From positions 10,996,175 through 11,060,174 of the forward strand of contig NC_058046.1 in NCBI RefSeq assembly GCF_020085105.1: a stretch of 64,000 nt of DNA. The letters are read 5' to 3'. The notes beneath the pieces are model-generated. The model did no database searches. It was not told where the DNA came from and saw nothing but the letters and a program-made list of their open reading frames with translations. Below, piece by piece: positions 36,901 through 49,900 of this stretch. A program made the translations under genes and the position numbers. The first letter of the stretch is position 1. Every line of letters begins with the position of its first letter. This DNA is from Siniperca chuatsi (taxonomy: Eukaryota; Chordata; Actinopteri; Centrarchiformes; Sinipercidae).

Positions 36901-38780
36901 CTATTGATTGGCCTTAACATTGGTTACCAGGTCACATGTTGAGTCAGTGTTGAGAAGATTAGCTGGAGCTGGCTTTGGAACTAATTAAATACTTAAACCC
37001 CAGCAATGAATGAGCACACAGCACACAACCCTCCTGTTATACCACATTGCACAAGCCGGTCCGCAGTATGGAAGGTGTATTAAGACAGACAAACGCATTG
37101 TTGCTGGTCATATCGAGCACTGATACAAATCAACCAAGTTCTACTTAGATTAGTTCATATCAGTGATACCATAGGAATGGAAAATACCATAAAGTAATTA
37201 TGCAACAAACCATACGTTGTCATTCAAGCACCTCAGACACTGTTAGAGCCTGTGGGTATATAGTGGGACTTCATATTAGAGAAATATTGGCTTCATTTTG
37301 ATGTAATATTATTTAAACAGGCTACTGGAAGCCAACAGTTGTGAAACTGGTTCATTTTGTGGCTTGACTGACTTTTCCATGAACACTGCACTGTGCGGAT
37401 GACACAACATTTACAGAGTAGCCTACAACATGGGTTATGAGTAAAAGTTGTCTGTAGTATTTGTTTTTTTTTACCAGATTGAATTAATAGCACATGATAT
37501 TAATTTCCTGACAAAAAGTTCAGTTTGCATTTATGTGGCCTATGGTGTGTCATAGTGTGTCAGGGATTATTTTTGTCAGACTTTCATCGAAATCTTTCAC
37601 CTGTCATAGCTGATGTTAGAAATGTTTTAAAGACCTCTCAGAGCGGTTAAGAGACAATTACAGATTAGTTCTTGTAATTTGTGCCTGTTAACACTTTATC
37701 TGAACGAGAATGGAAATTGCGTGAAGTTAGTCAAAAATAGCCAGAATGTGACAGGAAGTTAGAAGGTTCTGCCTTCATAATAAAGGCTTAGTGTTAGTCT
37801 CAGAAAAAGAAGGGTGTAGTTGCAAACTACTGAATCAGTTTTAAATTACTTATGGTATAGATTTTATGATGTTTTATTAACTTTCATGATGTTTTTTGAC
37901 ACTGTATGACTTTTTTGCAAGTGTGATGTTTCATTTCAGTCAGTTAAAGCTCTTTTTACGTTTTTTTCTCATAAAAAGCTACTTTTTATCACATAGGAAT
38001 ATTTTATTGGTACAAAATATTTATAAACTATATTTTATAAATAATATACTTGTAATATATTATGTTTTGAATTAAATTGATTGGATTTGTTTTACACTGA
38101 ATATAAGAGAATGGGACAACTCTGTGACTTTGCTTGTTAATTTTTTATCATGTGAAATTTGATTCTGTCATTTCCAAAATACACAGACTAACTCCGATTG
38201 TGCTTAATTTGAAGCTGGTCATATCTCCAACTTTGACAGACAATAATATGGAATTTGGTGCATTTTTTGTTCTATAAATTCATCCCAAAGACTGTCAATG
38301 TAGGACATTTTTATTTTGAAGGCATGCAGCCAGAGTGCAGAACTAAAAGGTTATAAAGGAAAGACTAGCCTACTACTAGCCACAGATCAGAACAGAAAGC
38401 AATTAGTTTTAGGTCTTTATTAATTGACTGACAGAGAGGGAATGTGCAGTGGTTGGATACCTTGTATTGTTTCATAACATTTAGTTACCTCATTTAAGCT
38501 AACAGTGAAATTCAAAGGACTGCACTCCATGATGCTAATTACTTCCATATTACTTTTAAATATTTTAGCAATAAAGAATAAAATAGCCAAATCCCGGATT
38601 TTTTTTAAATTGTTCATGCACTGGCATTCATACACATGCAGTTTAGTTGATCCAGTATTGCCTTTCACTTTTCATAAATATCACTAATCACAATACATTA
38701 TGTTTCCATTACTCTGTAAAGACTTTACAAGTAGGCTACTACCCATCCCTGATTGTGAAAGCCCATATGATCACAGCTGC
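33901..38780. other. HNF1A-MSI1 divergent intergenic region
   Basis: About 5 kb between two head-to-head genes, so it holds regulatory DNA for both. I recognise only the nested transposon at 34477-35333. The rest is AT-rich with ORFs that lack splice sites or motifs. No RNA gene is recognised. Confidence 0.45.
34477..35333. mobile_element. hAT-type MITE carrying a second inserted repeat, HNF1A-MSI1 intergenic
   Basis: The outer element starts CATTGGTGGACGAAGTATTC and ends TTTCCACTAATG. These are imperfect inverted ends of the same CAGTGGTGG family as the POP5 intron element, with repeated TTAAGTAAAAGTA and GTACTTGAGT motifs. A different AT-rich repeat (about 34,770-35,115, with TAATCGATTAATTG and CAATCGACTAATTG at either side) interrupts it. 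No clear flanking duplication is visible, so it looks old. Confidence 0.65.
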
Positions 38781-39069
38781 TCCACCGGGTTTTTATTTTG
38801 AACGGCGGAAGCGGAAGCGGTGGGTTGATCGCTGCAGCCTTGACGCTGGAGCCGCGTGCCTCGGCGGTGGGATGAGAGAGGGACAGCAACGGGGACTGAG
38901 TGGAGGAGGAGGTGGAGTCTGTCCCAGCCTGCATCTGGCCCGCTCCCCTTTCTGTCACCCCGGGCCAAACCCGCCCAGTTCTTCTCACTCACTCTCCGCC
39001 TGTTCTCCCGCACGGCTCGGCTCGGCTCGGACACACGCAGCACTCACTCACGCACAACGAGGACACGGA
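38781..39069 (+). promoter_or_regulatory. msi1: MSI1 GC-rich promoter / 5' UTR
   Basis: An abrupt change to GC- and CpG-rich sequence just before the MSI1 ATG, including CGGCTCGGCTCGGCTCGG repeats near 39,010-39,030. A CpG-island promoter fits a developmental regulator. Transcription start not defined. Confidence 0.55.
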
Positions 39070-40938
39070 ATGGAGACGGAAGGGAGCCAGAGCAGCCTGT
39101 CCACCACGGACTCCCCTCACGATCCCTGGTAACGAAAAAACTTATTTTTCAAAAACAAAACTCTCTTTCCTACTTCTGCTCACCCACCTCAGAAACAAAC
39201 CTGGTATTTGCGAGAGGACTCTGGTCTGCAGCCAGACTCACACACCTCCACACGGCGAGCCTTCATGTAAAATCTGAGATGATACACTCTAAAATTCTGT
39301 CTTTACCTCCAGGATTACACTTTCTAAACTTCAATAACAAGTTTGTCTTACTGTGGAAGCCCGTAACTGTTAAACTCACTGAATCCTCCTTTAATGAATA
39401 TGTACATTTATTATATTTTTTCTCTTTTTTTTCCACAGCAAAATGTTCATAGGTGGACTCAGCTGGCAAACAACACAAGGTAAATCTTTTTCCACCACCA
39501 GCTCTCATAAAATGCTACTATGTTTAAAAATCCTGGCATGTATCAGATGGAACTAAGAGAAACTTATTTGAAAAGCTGTATTTCTTAATATTTCTGTTTG
39601 CTTACATTGAATTTGTTTATTTGTTTTCTCCTTTTGGAGTTTTGAATATGAATCCTGCTCCAGAATGAATGCGCCCATTCAGAACTACCATAGAATGAAA
39701 GAGTGATTCTTAAAAAGCTCATTAAAAAGGGTGAAATGAAACTATTCCATTTGTAATAAGATGAGGAATTTTAGTTTGAATTATGATGTAATTTTACGTT
39801 TTTGGAGTCCTGATCACAGGTCATTTTATGTTTGACACATTTAATTGAAAAATGTATGAACTTTGGTGAGGGAAATCTCAGCAGAGTGAAAAAGCTGGAC
39901 TCTGTAGCCAAACTCTGTGCTAATTTTCTATTTAAAAGTTGTCATTTCTTGTTAACCTCTTTTTAACAAGATTCATCAATTAATGTGTCTTCTCTCCACC
40001 TTGTTTTGTTTCTCAGAGGGTTTGAAGGAGTACTTCTGCAAGTACGGCGAGGTGAAGGAGTGTATGGTGATGCGAGATCCGGTTACTAAGCGCTCGAGGT
40101 GAGGGAGCTGTGAGCCCGGCTTCTCCGCCGGAGCTGAAAGTTTATCTGACCACCGTGATTCCTCCCTGCTCATAACGTATCATTACATGTCAACATCAGT
40201 TTCTGTGTCATTAATACCTTGTCCTCCCTCCCTGATGTCTGCAGAGGGTTTGGATTCGTCACCTTTGTTGATCAGGCCGGCGTGGATAAAGTTTTGGCCC
40301 AAACCAGGCACGAGTTGGACTCAAAAACAGTGAGTTCTCTGTATTTACTTCCCACCACTGGCTAATCCCATTGCTCAGTGTTTGATTAGTGGATTTTCCA
40401 ATAATCCGCTAGAGAGGCGTAACATTGCTACATTTTAGTATGTTTACTAAGGTTCCACTATGCTGATGTTTTTCTCAAACCATGTCTGTGTCCGCTGCCA
40501 CACCTCAGATGTGAGCACGATTAAGTCAGTAGTCGATAGTGGAGACACTTGGGAGAGTGTGCTCTCTCTTCGCTCTTCAGCCAAACAGGCAAGAAAATCT
40601 TACCCAGTGTCAATTTACATAGAAACAAGGGGGGCCTGACAGGTTTCCTCTCACTGCCGACCTTTGATTTGGTCTCTAGGAACAGTGAACCAAAACTTTC
40701 TTTTTGCTTTAATTTCTGGCCCAAGGGGTGGAATTGACCCCCCCAAAAAAGTTTCTCAATGGAACCAGTAAATGCAATCTGAAGCCATCAAGGTGTGAAA
40801 GCAGCAACAAACAAACTCCCCACAGCTTCCTGTTGATCTCAGGACGAATAAAACTGAGAGTGTAGCGATGATGAAGTCACATTCAGGCCCTTTCACCTGT
40901 GTGAATTGTAACTTAAAATGTATTAATCACCTGTGTTG

Positions 40939-40980
<42 letters not shown>

Positions 40981-43900
40981 TTTTGTCAGTAATGAATGTG
41001 GGCCAGTCTGGGAACAATGTGGCTGGTTGGTCGCCATAGGGACCACTGCCCCCGCCTCTCTCCTCTGTGGGAGAGGTGATGGCTGCGGGTTAGTCACTGT
41101 ATTGAGATGAGGGGAGGTTATTTCTTCTTTCCCCTTTTGTGTTCTGAGGGATGCACCTTCTCAAATATTTGGAGGATAAGTGGAGGTGCTTAAGAAGGAA
41201 ATGGAGAAGAAAATAAAGCAGGTTGTTTGTTGTAGAATGTTACACGGAAATGAGAATCTTCTGTTATTAAGAATCCAAAATTAGCAATGGTTGAAGTTGT
41301 TTGATAGAGGAGTCAAATTGAATTACTTTTTTGTATTTTGTTTTTGGTTTCCCCTGTGCTCCACTGCTATAGTGTCACTTGCAGGCACGACAGCTATGAC
41401 AAGTAGCGCCATCATGGTTGGACGCCACTAACTCGCCATGGGGTTTGTTTCCATAGTGACTCCCCCCCTTCACAGTTGAAGAATGGCTCTGTCACAAAAG
41501 CAAAAAAGGAAGATAATAATCCACATCATTTACAATCATTTCTAGGATACCAGAAATCAAGACAGCATAAACAGTCACAGATAGTGGAGGTCACGATACT
41601 CACTGTTTATCCTCATCGTGCCTCTTCTGATAAGCAACTTATTAAGTTTATTCATGGAAGACTCCAGAGATGACAATTTCCTTTTTTTAATTTGAGTTTG
41701 TCCTCTTAACTTGTGCATGTGTTAACTCCGCGCAGCCTCGTGGGCCGCGGCAGGGCCCCTTGTGGCTGGCGGTTGGGTGTGTCGGTGGCGATTGGTGGGG
41801 GGCTGTGGCAGCCTCAGAGAGTGTGTGTTTGGCGTGGAGAGGGCTCAGTGATCAGCCACAGGGGTTGGATGGTGAGTAGAGTAGTCCTTTTAGACTGCTC
41901 ACCCTGCCCCCCTCTCCCTCTCTCTCATGCTAACGGGTTATCCTGTTAGAGAGGGGAGAGAAAAGTTCTCCAGTGGCAACAGAAAGAATGTGCCATGCTG
42001 TGACCGACTGAACCGCTCCGGCACTGGAATTAACAGAGCTTTGCACAGCCGAGAGGCTAAAGAGCAAATACAGTGCTGCAGAGGAATTTATTGGTACTTA
42101 TTGTGTTGAAGGACAGATGCGGCCCGGTTTGGACCAGTTTAGGAAGGCAGGTTTTACTGTGATTTATGTAGCTGCTGCTCGGTTAGTTGCCCCTCTGGGT
42201 GCCCTCCCAGCTTCCTGCTATCTGTAAAGTTAGTGACGGCCGATGCAGACTGCACCTTTGTGGGACAAAGTTTCCATTCAGTCGCAGCTCCGAGGTGCAC
42301 AGCGGAGAGTTTTACAACAAAGTCACACAGCTCTTTTGCAGAGTTGCATCAGGCTTATTTGTGGCCACCGTTAACCATTTCCATGCTGACCTGAGTGGAA
42401 GGGGGGGGGGGGCAGGATAACCCCATTTGTAATTAGTATGGCTCTCCTAACTAATAGGATTGGAGTCAACAAGCTTGAGTTGTTCCTCAGAGATGTTGAG
42501 TGCTGCCCAATCTGCATGTTGCGTTAAGTGTGTTCCCAGCTCAGACTGTGACAGGCAGCGCGCTCGGCCAACTGTTGCATAGCCGGGATGTAGTTGGTCA
42601 AAGGGGATTGCCCTGATTTCATAAACCTCTCTTGGAATTACGTTCAGCTTCTTCCCTGTTACCTTGCTGTGAGTGCGGAGAGGTTAGGCCCCTGACAACT
42701 TCAAGTAACTTCACATGTCTTTTATATGGGAGAAAGTGGGTTTTTTAAGTCCAAGATCCCCTCCAGACATGTTTTATGACATATAAAACACTATGCTTGG
42801 AATAATATTTTGTGTCTGATGTTTTTTTACACAAAAAGGTAAATTACCTCATTAAAAAATCTCAAAATTATAGCTGCTTCTTCTCTCTCATTGAAAAATC
42901 CAGAATCTATGAATATGTAAATATTTTATGTTTCAAAAGTTTAACTGCTGGACACAAGATGTCTGATACTTTACAAAAGAAAAAATGCCATTCTCAGTGC
43001 ATGTGCGCTGGAGGTTTCAAGTTTCCACTGCCAAACTAGTTGTGATGTCACTAAATCAAGCTCGTACCTAAACGTCTTAAACTCAGATTTTAGGTAAGTA
43101 CAGAGAAGCTTCCCCCCTCCAGCAGATGAATGTGAAATTAGCTTTTTAGTGTTACACTCTGCGCATACATCTGCACAGTGAAGCTCAAACATCCAGGTGA
43201 AGTAACAATAAGCAAAACGCATTTTTAAGCCGAGGAGGACTTTAAATACATCTCTTGACTTGTCTATGATCAACATTTTGTTTCCCACGAAACAAACCAA
43301 TTTCATTTATACAGCCACTTTATCTGTTTAATGTCCAGAATTTCCTCCCCACGGATGTGCTGTGTGCTGCCATGTGTTTGATTTTGTTTGTTTGTGTGTG
43401 TGTGTCTGTTTGTTTTTGAATGTGCACAGGAGTGTTGGACATCAGGAGGGTTGGTGACCGGAGGTGACTATCAGAGTAGTCTAGCCACCATAGAAACTAA
43501 ACAGTAGACTCTGCATCTGATCCTCCAGTCTTAGCCTATAGTCTTCTCACTCTGCTCTCTAGAACAAAAGAGGAAACAAAAGTTTAAAAAAAAACTTGCG
43601 GTGATGTCAACTCTTATTCAAGTAGAAACAACACTGTTACCCTTACTCTGGTAAACGCATGTGGTTTACCATAGAGGCTCTAGCTCTCTACTGTAGTTCA
43701 ACTCTACCCTCTCATGGTTACGGACTAATCTTAGCGCTGTACTGTCTCACCATCTGTTAGTGTAACTGCAGTACAGTGTGGAGTAGTCTAGTTGTTCTCT
43801 AGCTCTTTTAGACCAGCATAGACTAATATAGAGGTCTCAAATTCCAATTTTACAGCCTGACTATGATTGCATCCTCGTGGCATGGTGTGGTTCTCTCTCC

Positions 43901-46900
43901 AATCTTAACCTTGGTGACGTTCAGTATCAATTTCTGTTGTTTGTTTTTTTTGTAGTTGTAGCGTTAAGATTAAGAAAGTTAAGCTGGTCCTTTTTCCCGG
44001 GTGTAAACGTAAGGAACTGCAGGGTAGAGGACGATCCGGAGCTACCTAAAAGCGTACAGGATGATGATCGGCCCCTGTTGTTGTCATCACTTCCGTCAAA
44101 AGCTGAGGGAGGCAAAAACAAACAAACACAAACAAACAAAACTGGGTGGATCTGCTGTCGGTGTGGTTTGATTGACAGCTCCCTCTCCTCTGTCCTGTCT
44201 TCCTCTCCCTCCTCTGTCCTCTCGCTCTCTTTCCGACACACTTGTCCTCCCGCTCGGGCTGTCCTCGCCGAGGTGAGGTGTGTTTGTGATTGTAGTGCCC
44301 GTGTGAGATTCCAGGAGATCACATGTCACATGGTGGTGACGAGAGGCAGGAGTTCGCTGGACATTCCCAGGCATTCCACCTGAGCACAGCTGCACGCACA
44401 CACTTACACATATTTTTTAAACAACGTTGTGTCCTTGTTTTTATTATAATATTAATATGTATTTCAGAGTAAACATCACAAACGGATGTACAGGAAGTTC
44501 TATGAAGATAGGGTGTTTTAAAGGATTGTTTCAACGATGAAAAGAACATTATCTCACTTACACCTGGAGGAAACTACCCAAGTAGGTAGTTTTGGTTTTC
44601 CTTGCCAGGTTTTGAGTATCTGTCTTTAAGATTTTTGCCTTCATATCAATGCAAAGGAAGTCAATGAAATGTAATTTGTGGTGGACACATTAAAGAAAAT
44701 GACAAATTCTACAGCAGCATGTCTTTCCAGAAACAATGTTACAGTTACACAGACCTCACTGAACAGTTTTCATTTGAACTACTTTCAAGTTACTATGAAA
44801 ACTGTTGCCAGTGTGTTTTGTGGATAACTCAGAGTAACAGCGACATTGTTTCTGGAAAGAGATGTTGAATTTTTTTTAAACATAATTTGTAATTGCTGAT
44901 CTCTCAGAACCTGGGTAAATAAATCCAAAACTATCTGCAACTAGATACGACTAGAGGAAAGTGTTTGTTTTTTGTTGTTGTAATTTCTGTGAAGTGACCC
45001 TTCAATGGATAAATAATTTAAATTTATCATCACCAACTGAACGTCATATTTATTCTCCTTTTATGTCATCTACCACTACGTCGCTAGTACACACATGTAC
45101 ACACAGGCATTCAGACAGGCACATACACGCACACACACACCAACAACTGACAGCACTATGTTCAGACTGAAGCAGGTTATAATGAGAAAACGTCACCATC
45201 TTTTGATCTTAGAGTGTGTTGATTTGAGAACATACTGTGCATTTGCCGTCAACTTCATCCACATTTTCCTTCACAATTATAAATGGTGTCATTCTGTTTT
45301 CCCGCACAGTGAGGCCCGAGAATGACAAGCCTTAAAAAAAGAACACAAAAAAAACCACGTGTCTTTGACATCATTGCTTTCATTTAGGATTGGTGAATAC
45401 ATTGTGCTAGGCCAAGAGGAGGATAACATGGATATATTACACCTTCACTGATGAGTCGTTAAAGAACCAAAGATGAGGGTGTGATGTCAGAGTACACCAA
45501 GGGAACGGCAACAGGTTGCTGGTTCACCTGTAGCATGACAACACTAACCAGCTCTGTTTTTTCTGTATTCTCTCCTGTAGATCGATCCAAAGGTTGCATT
45601 CCCTCGCAGAGCTCAGCCCAAGGTAAGTCAAACCATCTCCTTGTGTTAGTCGTGCGTGCATTGTTTGCAGCAGGTTAGTGTGTGTTGAGCGTTTCTGTCT
45701 GTTATCGGGGCTAATGCCTCGTAATCTGATAAACACAAGCAGCGCTGACATCACTGAACTGTTATGTGATCATGTGTTAGCAAAAACAGTTCGCAACTTT
45801 AGAGACACTCATTATTGTTAAACCTGCCTAAACGTCTGTATTGTATTTCAAGAACGCTTTGTCCTGATCTTAGCCAGTTTGTCTCTTCCGTTAACAACAA
45901 CACGTGTGAAATAGAAAGGACAGCTTAATGAGGCATGGAGGAATACTGGTAACGAGTACAGGGAGATCTGTGTGTAGCCTTATAATGTTTACTTTAACAC
46001 AACAGATTTGCCATTTTGCAACAAGTTTGGTTTTTTTGGGTTGTTGCATTGGCGCTGGTGACCCATTATGTGTCCCAGCTGCAAAAAGTGCAAAGTGTGT
46101 TCACAAGACTAAAATGTTAAAATTAACTATACAATCACTGAAATTGCTTCATTTTTGAATGTAATGTTCATGCACATGTATCGTCCCATAATGCAATGCA
46201 AAGTGGGAATGAAAGAATGAATCATAGCTGGATAAAAGAGGTGGCTCTTGCAGAGAGCACAGAAAACAATGAAACTAATACATTCTTGGGAGAAAAATAT
46301 TTAAATTAGATTTTGCAATAATGTTCTAATGTTACAGTTTGACTTGCTCTTATACACAGCTTGTATTATCCTGTTAGCACAAAACAGGTATTTCTTGTAT
46401 GCTTACTGACAGAAAATTGTATTTACTGTACACTGTGTATTGTTAGTAGTTGTTAGTAATATTGTAATGGATCACAGACACACGTCCAGTGTTAATGGGT
46501 TTAAGACTAGCTGACAACTTGTTTCTTCGTATCTGATTCCTCAGTAAATTCTAAGAAAATTGTATCCACTCACAGTCACCTAACAGCAAGACATTTAGAT
46601 TATAAAGTATAATATCACCTAGGTATATATAGCCACTGATTGAAAACTGTGCTGCTTGTCTTCCCCATTGTGTGACTGAGCAAACTCATTTTACTCTCTG
46701 GTCACAAAAAGCTATGAAAGAAAGTGGAAGTAATGCAAAAGACCAAAATAATTACAGGTGCCAAGTGTTTGCTGCACCCAGGTTTGGCTTTGTGTCCGGC
46801 ACAGGAAACAGGGCTTTTTATTCAGAGATTGTGTGCGCTGTAAGTCAGCAAACGTCACACACGAAACAGATGTAGGTAACATTAAGAAATGATAGATAAC

Positions 46901-49900
46901 ATGTTTTACAGATAAATGAATAGTAACTGCTGTAAAAACACTTTTCATTTAATTGCTTAAAACAATACATTACTCAGTGTTTTTACTACCTCAAAAACAT
47001 ATACTTTTATTATTTATTGAGAGCAGTAGTTCCTTCAGATCATTTTTCTAGGACTTTGTTGTTACACCTCTTGAACTCATGGCTTCATCTTCACTAACAT
47101 TTAATTCCATTTTCAGTGATCAGAAAATTACAAAATGGCCAAAGTTTTTATCATCCTTTTGCAAGTTTAGATTCCACCTAAAGAGAGTGAAGTTTCCTGC
47201 TATTTCTCCTGTGAATTAGCTTTTAACAAGGGGGTAATGACCATTGTGATTGTAATTTTGGGGTCAGTGGTGAGAAAAGTCTATCTATAATTATATTTCT
47301 TAAAACAATTTCTTTTTCTGTTTTTAGTGTAGTTACAATTACAGCAACCGTACAAATGAACACTGGTGTGTTACTGAGTAATGTACATTTGGCTACATTT
47401 GACACTAATAATACAGTAGTTTTATTTCAAAGTATTAAAGTAATAGAATGATCTACAATTGTATGTAATTACTATAACATTTACAGTATCTTTTAGGACA
47501 AAATACAAGCCATGCCCTTTTGAACTGCTATTTTAATCGATATGTCATTTAATTAAAAATGTACAAGAGGATAACAGACAGTCAGTACAAAACATTTGTT
47601 CATCAGTGCCTTTCCTCCTCTTACAGTTAGTGACTCGAACCAAGAAGATCTTTGTGGGAGGCCTGTCAGTGAACACAACCATCGAGGATGTGAAACAGTA
47701 CTTTGACCAGTTTGGGAAGGTGAGTGATGTTTAAGAGAGTGTTAGAGTCGTCGGGACGTCATGCTGTGGTGAATTTGTTAGACGGAATATCAGCAACATT
47801 GATCAGAATCGAAATAAGGATTTCTTTGTCATTTCTTATGGATTCACATAAGTTTGTCTTGTTGGCATTAGTGCAGAAACAAATCAACAGCTTAGAAACC
47901 CGTAGTACCACATCCCACCAGCTCAGCCGAGTCTGATTCACCACAAATTCTCTGAGAAAAACTTCACTTGGAGTCGAGCGACCGCCTGGAAGGGAAGGGG
48001 TTACTGCGAGGAGGAGGAGGAGGGCGAGAAAGGAGGGAGAGAAAACGCTTGGAGAGGGTAGGAAGGGAAAAATAACGAGGCTGAGAGGCTCCGGGAGCAG
48101 CAGGCGAAGTTCGGGGGACTAGAAGAGGGAGCAAGGAGAGAGAGAGAGAGAGGAGGGAGGGGGGAGAAAAGTTTTGTAGTGAGTGTGTGGTGATGGTGAG
48201 GAAGGAGGAGGGATTATCAGAATCTGAATTAATCTGATGTAACAGCTGCTCCTACCCACAACCCCCTCCTGGCCCGTTACCGTGGTGACCTGGCTTGCCT
48301 ATTGTCCCCAAGTAATTCTGTGGGTAAGGGGTTTTGTTCTGAAGGAGGAGGGATGAGGTGGTGTTTGGGGGGGTGTTAGCTTGAGTGTGTGTGAGTGCGG
48401 TGGGTGGGGGTCAACTCAGGAGTTTAGTAACAATAAATACAAGTCGACTAATCTAAAAAAGATGCAAACTTATCACGCAGCCTTCATTTTCTTAATGCAT
48501 ATGTTTGTGTTATTTAATATTTCCATATAAAGTTTTGTCCAAGTTCTTATATTCTGAGGACTCTCAGAGACAAGAGGCAGAGAATAGATGATGGGCTGAC
48601 AAAGGCACCGACAAGGGAGGGAGGGCCTGATTGAGAGAGGTTTGCGGAGGCATAAGAGAGGGAACTGGGGCAAAGATTGGGGGGGGGGTTATGGGGGCCA
48701 TTATGCCTCTGTACAAAGCTAGACAAATATTTTGTTAGTTTGTTCAGAAGTTATCTGCATACTAAAAGTTTCTGGATTGTTTGTACTCCTAAATGTGTCT
48801 TCTGACCATCAATAATATGTGTGATTGAAGTGCCGTGTGACTTTTTTTTTGATCTTGTGCAAAAAACAAATTAGATAATAAACAAATTATATAAACTTTT
48901 TTCAGCAAATTGCAGGTGGACAAGCTGCACCTCAAGCCCTTGAACCTTTTAAGTCAAGTCAAGTGTGAAGACTCCGTTTTAGCCTCTGCATTTCTGACTT
49001 TATTTTCAGCGCCAAAGGTTTGGCCTCGAGTTTCCCTGTGCTCCCTCCTCAATCATAACGTCTAGATGAATTTTGCCGAGAGAGATATCGAGGGATGGAC
49101 AGTGAAATGTAGGCTCCAGCCATCCATGGAAGTTCCTGATTAGACTGCCTCACTGGACCTTTTGTGTCCCGTCCTGGTGAGGACAAAGGAGCGTGGAGAG
49201 GGATGGGCAGGGGATAACAGGGAAGATGAGAGATGGGAAAAAAAGGGATAAGAGGGAATATTGTCCGGCAGTACGCCATTAAAATGCCCAGTGTTTGAAA
49301 TATCAAGCAATGAAGTGCAATTAACTCAGTTTGCGGTGTTTAACGGGAACCGCAGGCGTTGTTGTGATGTTTTGATTGTGTCCTCCAGGGCGGCCGTGCG
49401 TGGTTTCAGTTCACGTTGGGATTGTATAGGTTCCTGTGTGTTTGCCTTGTTAAGTTAAGGTTTTTAGTGCCAGCTCGAATTTAGAATTATAGCATGAATC
49501 AAGTGTGCTCTGGGTGTTGCGGTGTTACTGACCCTTGCTCTCCTTACAATTGATGGTTTAAAATGTTGGCAATCTGAGGAGTCTCTACTGTCAGGCCTCT
49601 TGGATAAAAGTGTCAGCTAAATGGCAAAAATAAAGAGTGTTTTGACAGAGATAGAGAGTCGAACATGTTGCAGGCGCTGAGCAAATGTCAGCCTGCAAGG
49701 AAGCAGTGACTTGAGAGGCATCAGAGTAACAGGTCCCCTTTCACACTGACACTCCTCACTCACCTTTGACCTTTCTGTAGGCAAACTGCCCTTGGGGGTC
49801 CACACACACACACACACACACACACTCGCTCACACTGTGTGCTAGTGCTATGTGACTATGACAAATTGTTCAGTGGACCATATCCAGTAAACTTATTATA

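Larger units (their letters stand above)
40330..45580 (+). other. msi1: MSI1 intron 4 (5.25 kb)
   Basis: No coding exon is needed here, because exons 4 and 5 join in frame. It holds a (GT)n microsatellite at 40941-40978, a G-run near 42,401-42,412 and an inverted-repeat element at 44,711-44,870. ORFs of 131-168 codons near 43,877-44,401 overlap on both strands and show no family resemblance. Confidence 0.5.

Noticed and set aside
38647-39452. Overlapping ORFs of 125-198 codons around the MSI1 start
   Set aside because: They are frame shadows of the GC-rich 5' UTR and first exon; the METEGSQ frame splices correctly into RRM1.
43877-44401. ORFs of 168, 131 and 101 codons overlapping on both strands in MSI1 intron 4
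   Set aside because: Overlap on opposite strands, low-complexity Ser/Leu composition, no splice sites that fit, and MSI1 joins in frame without them.
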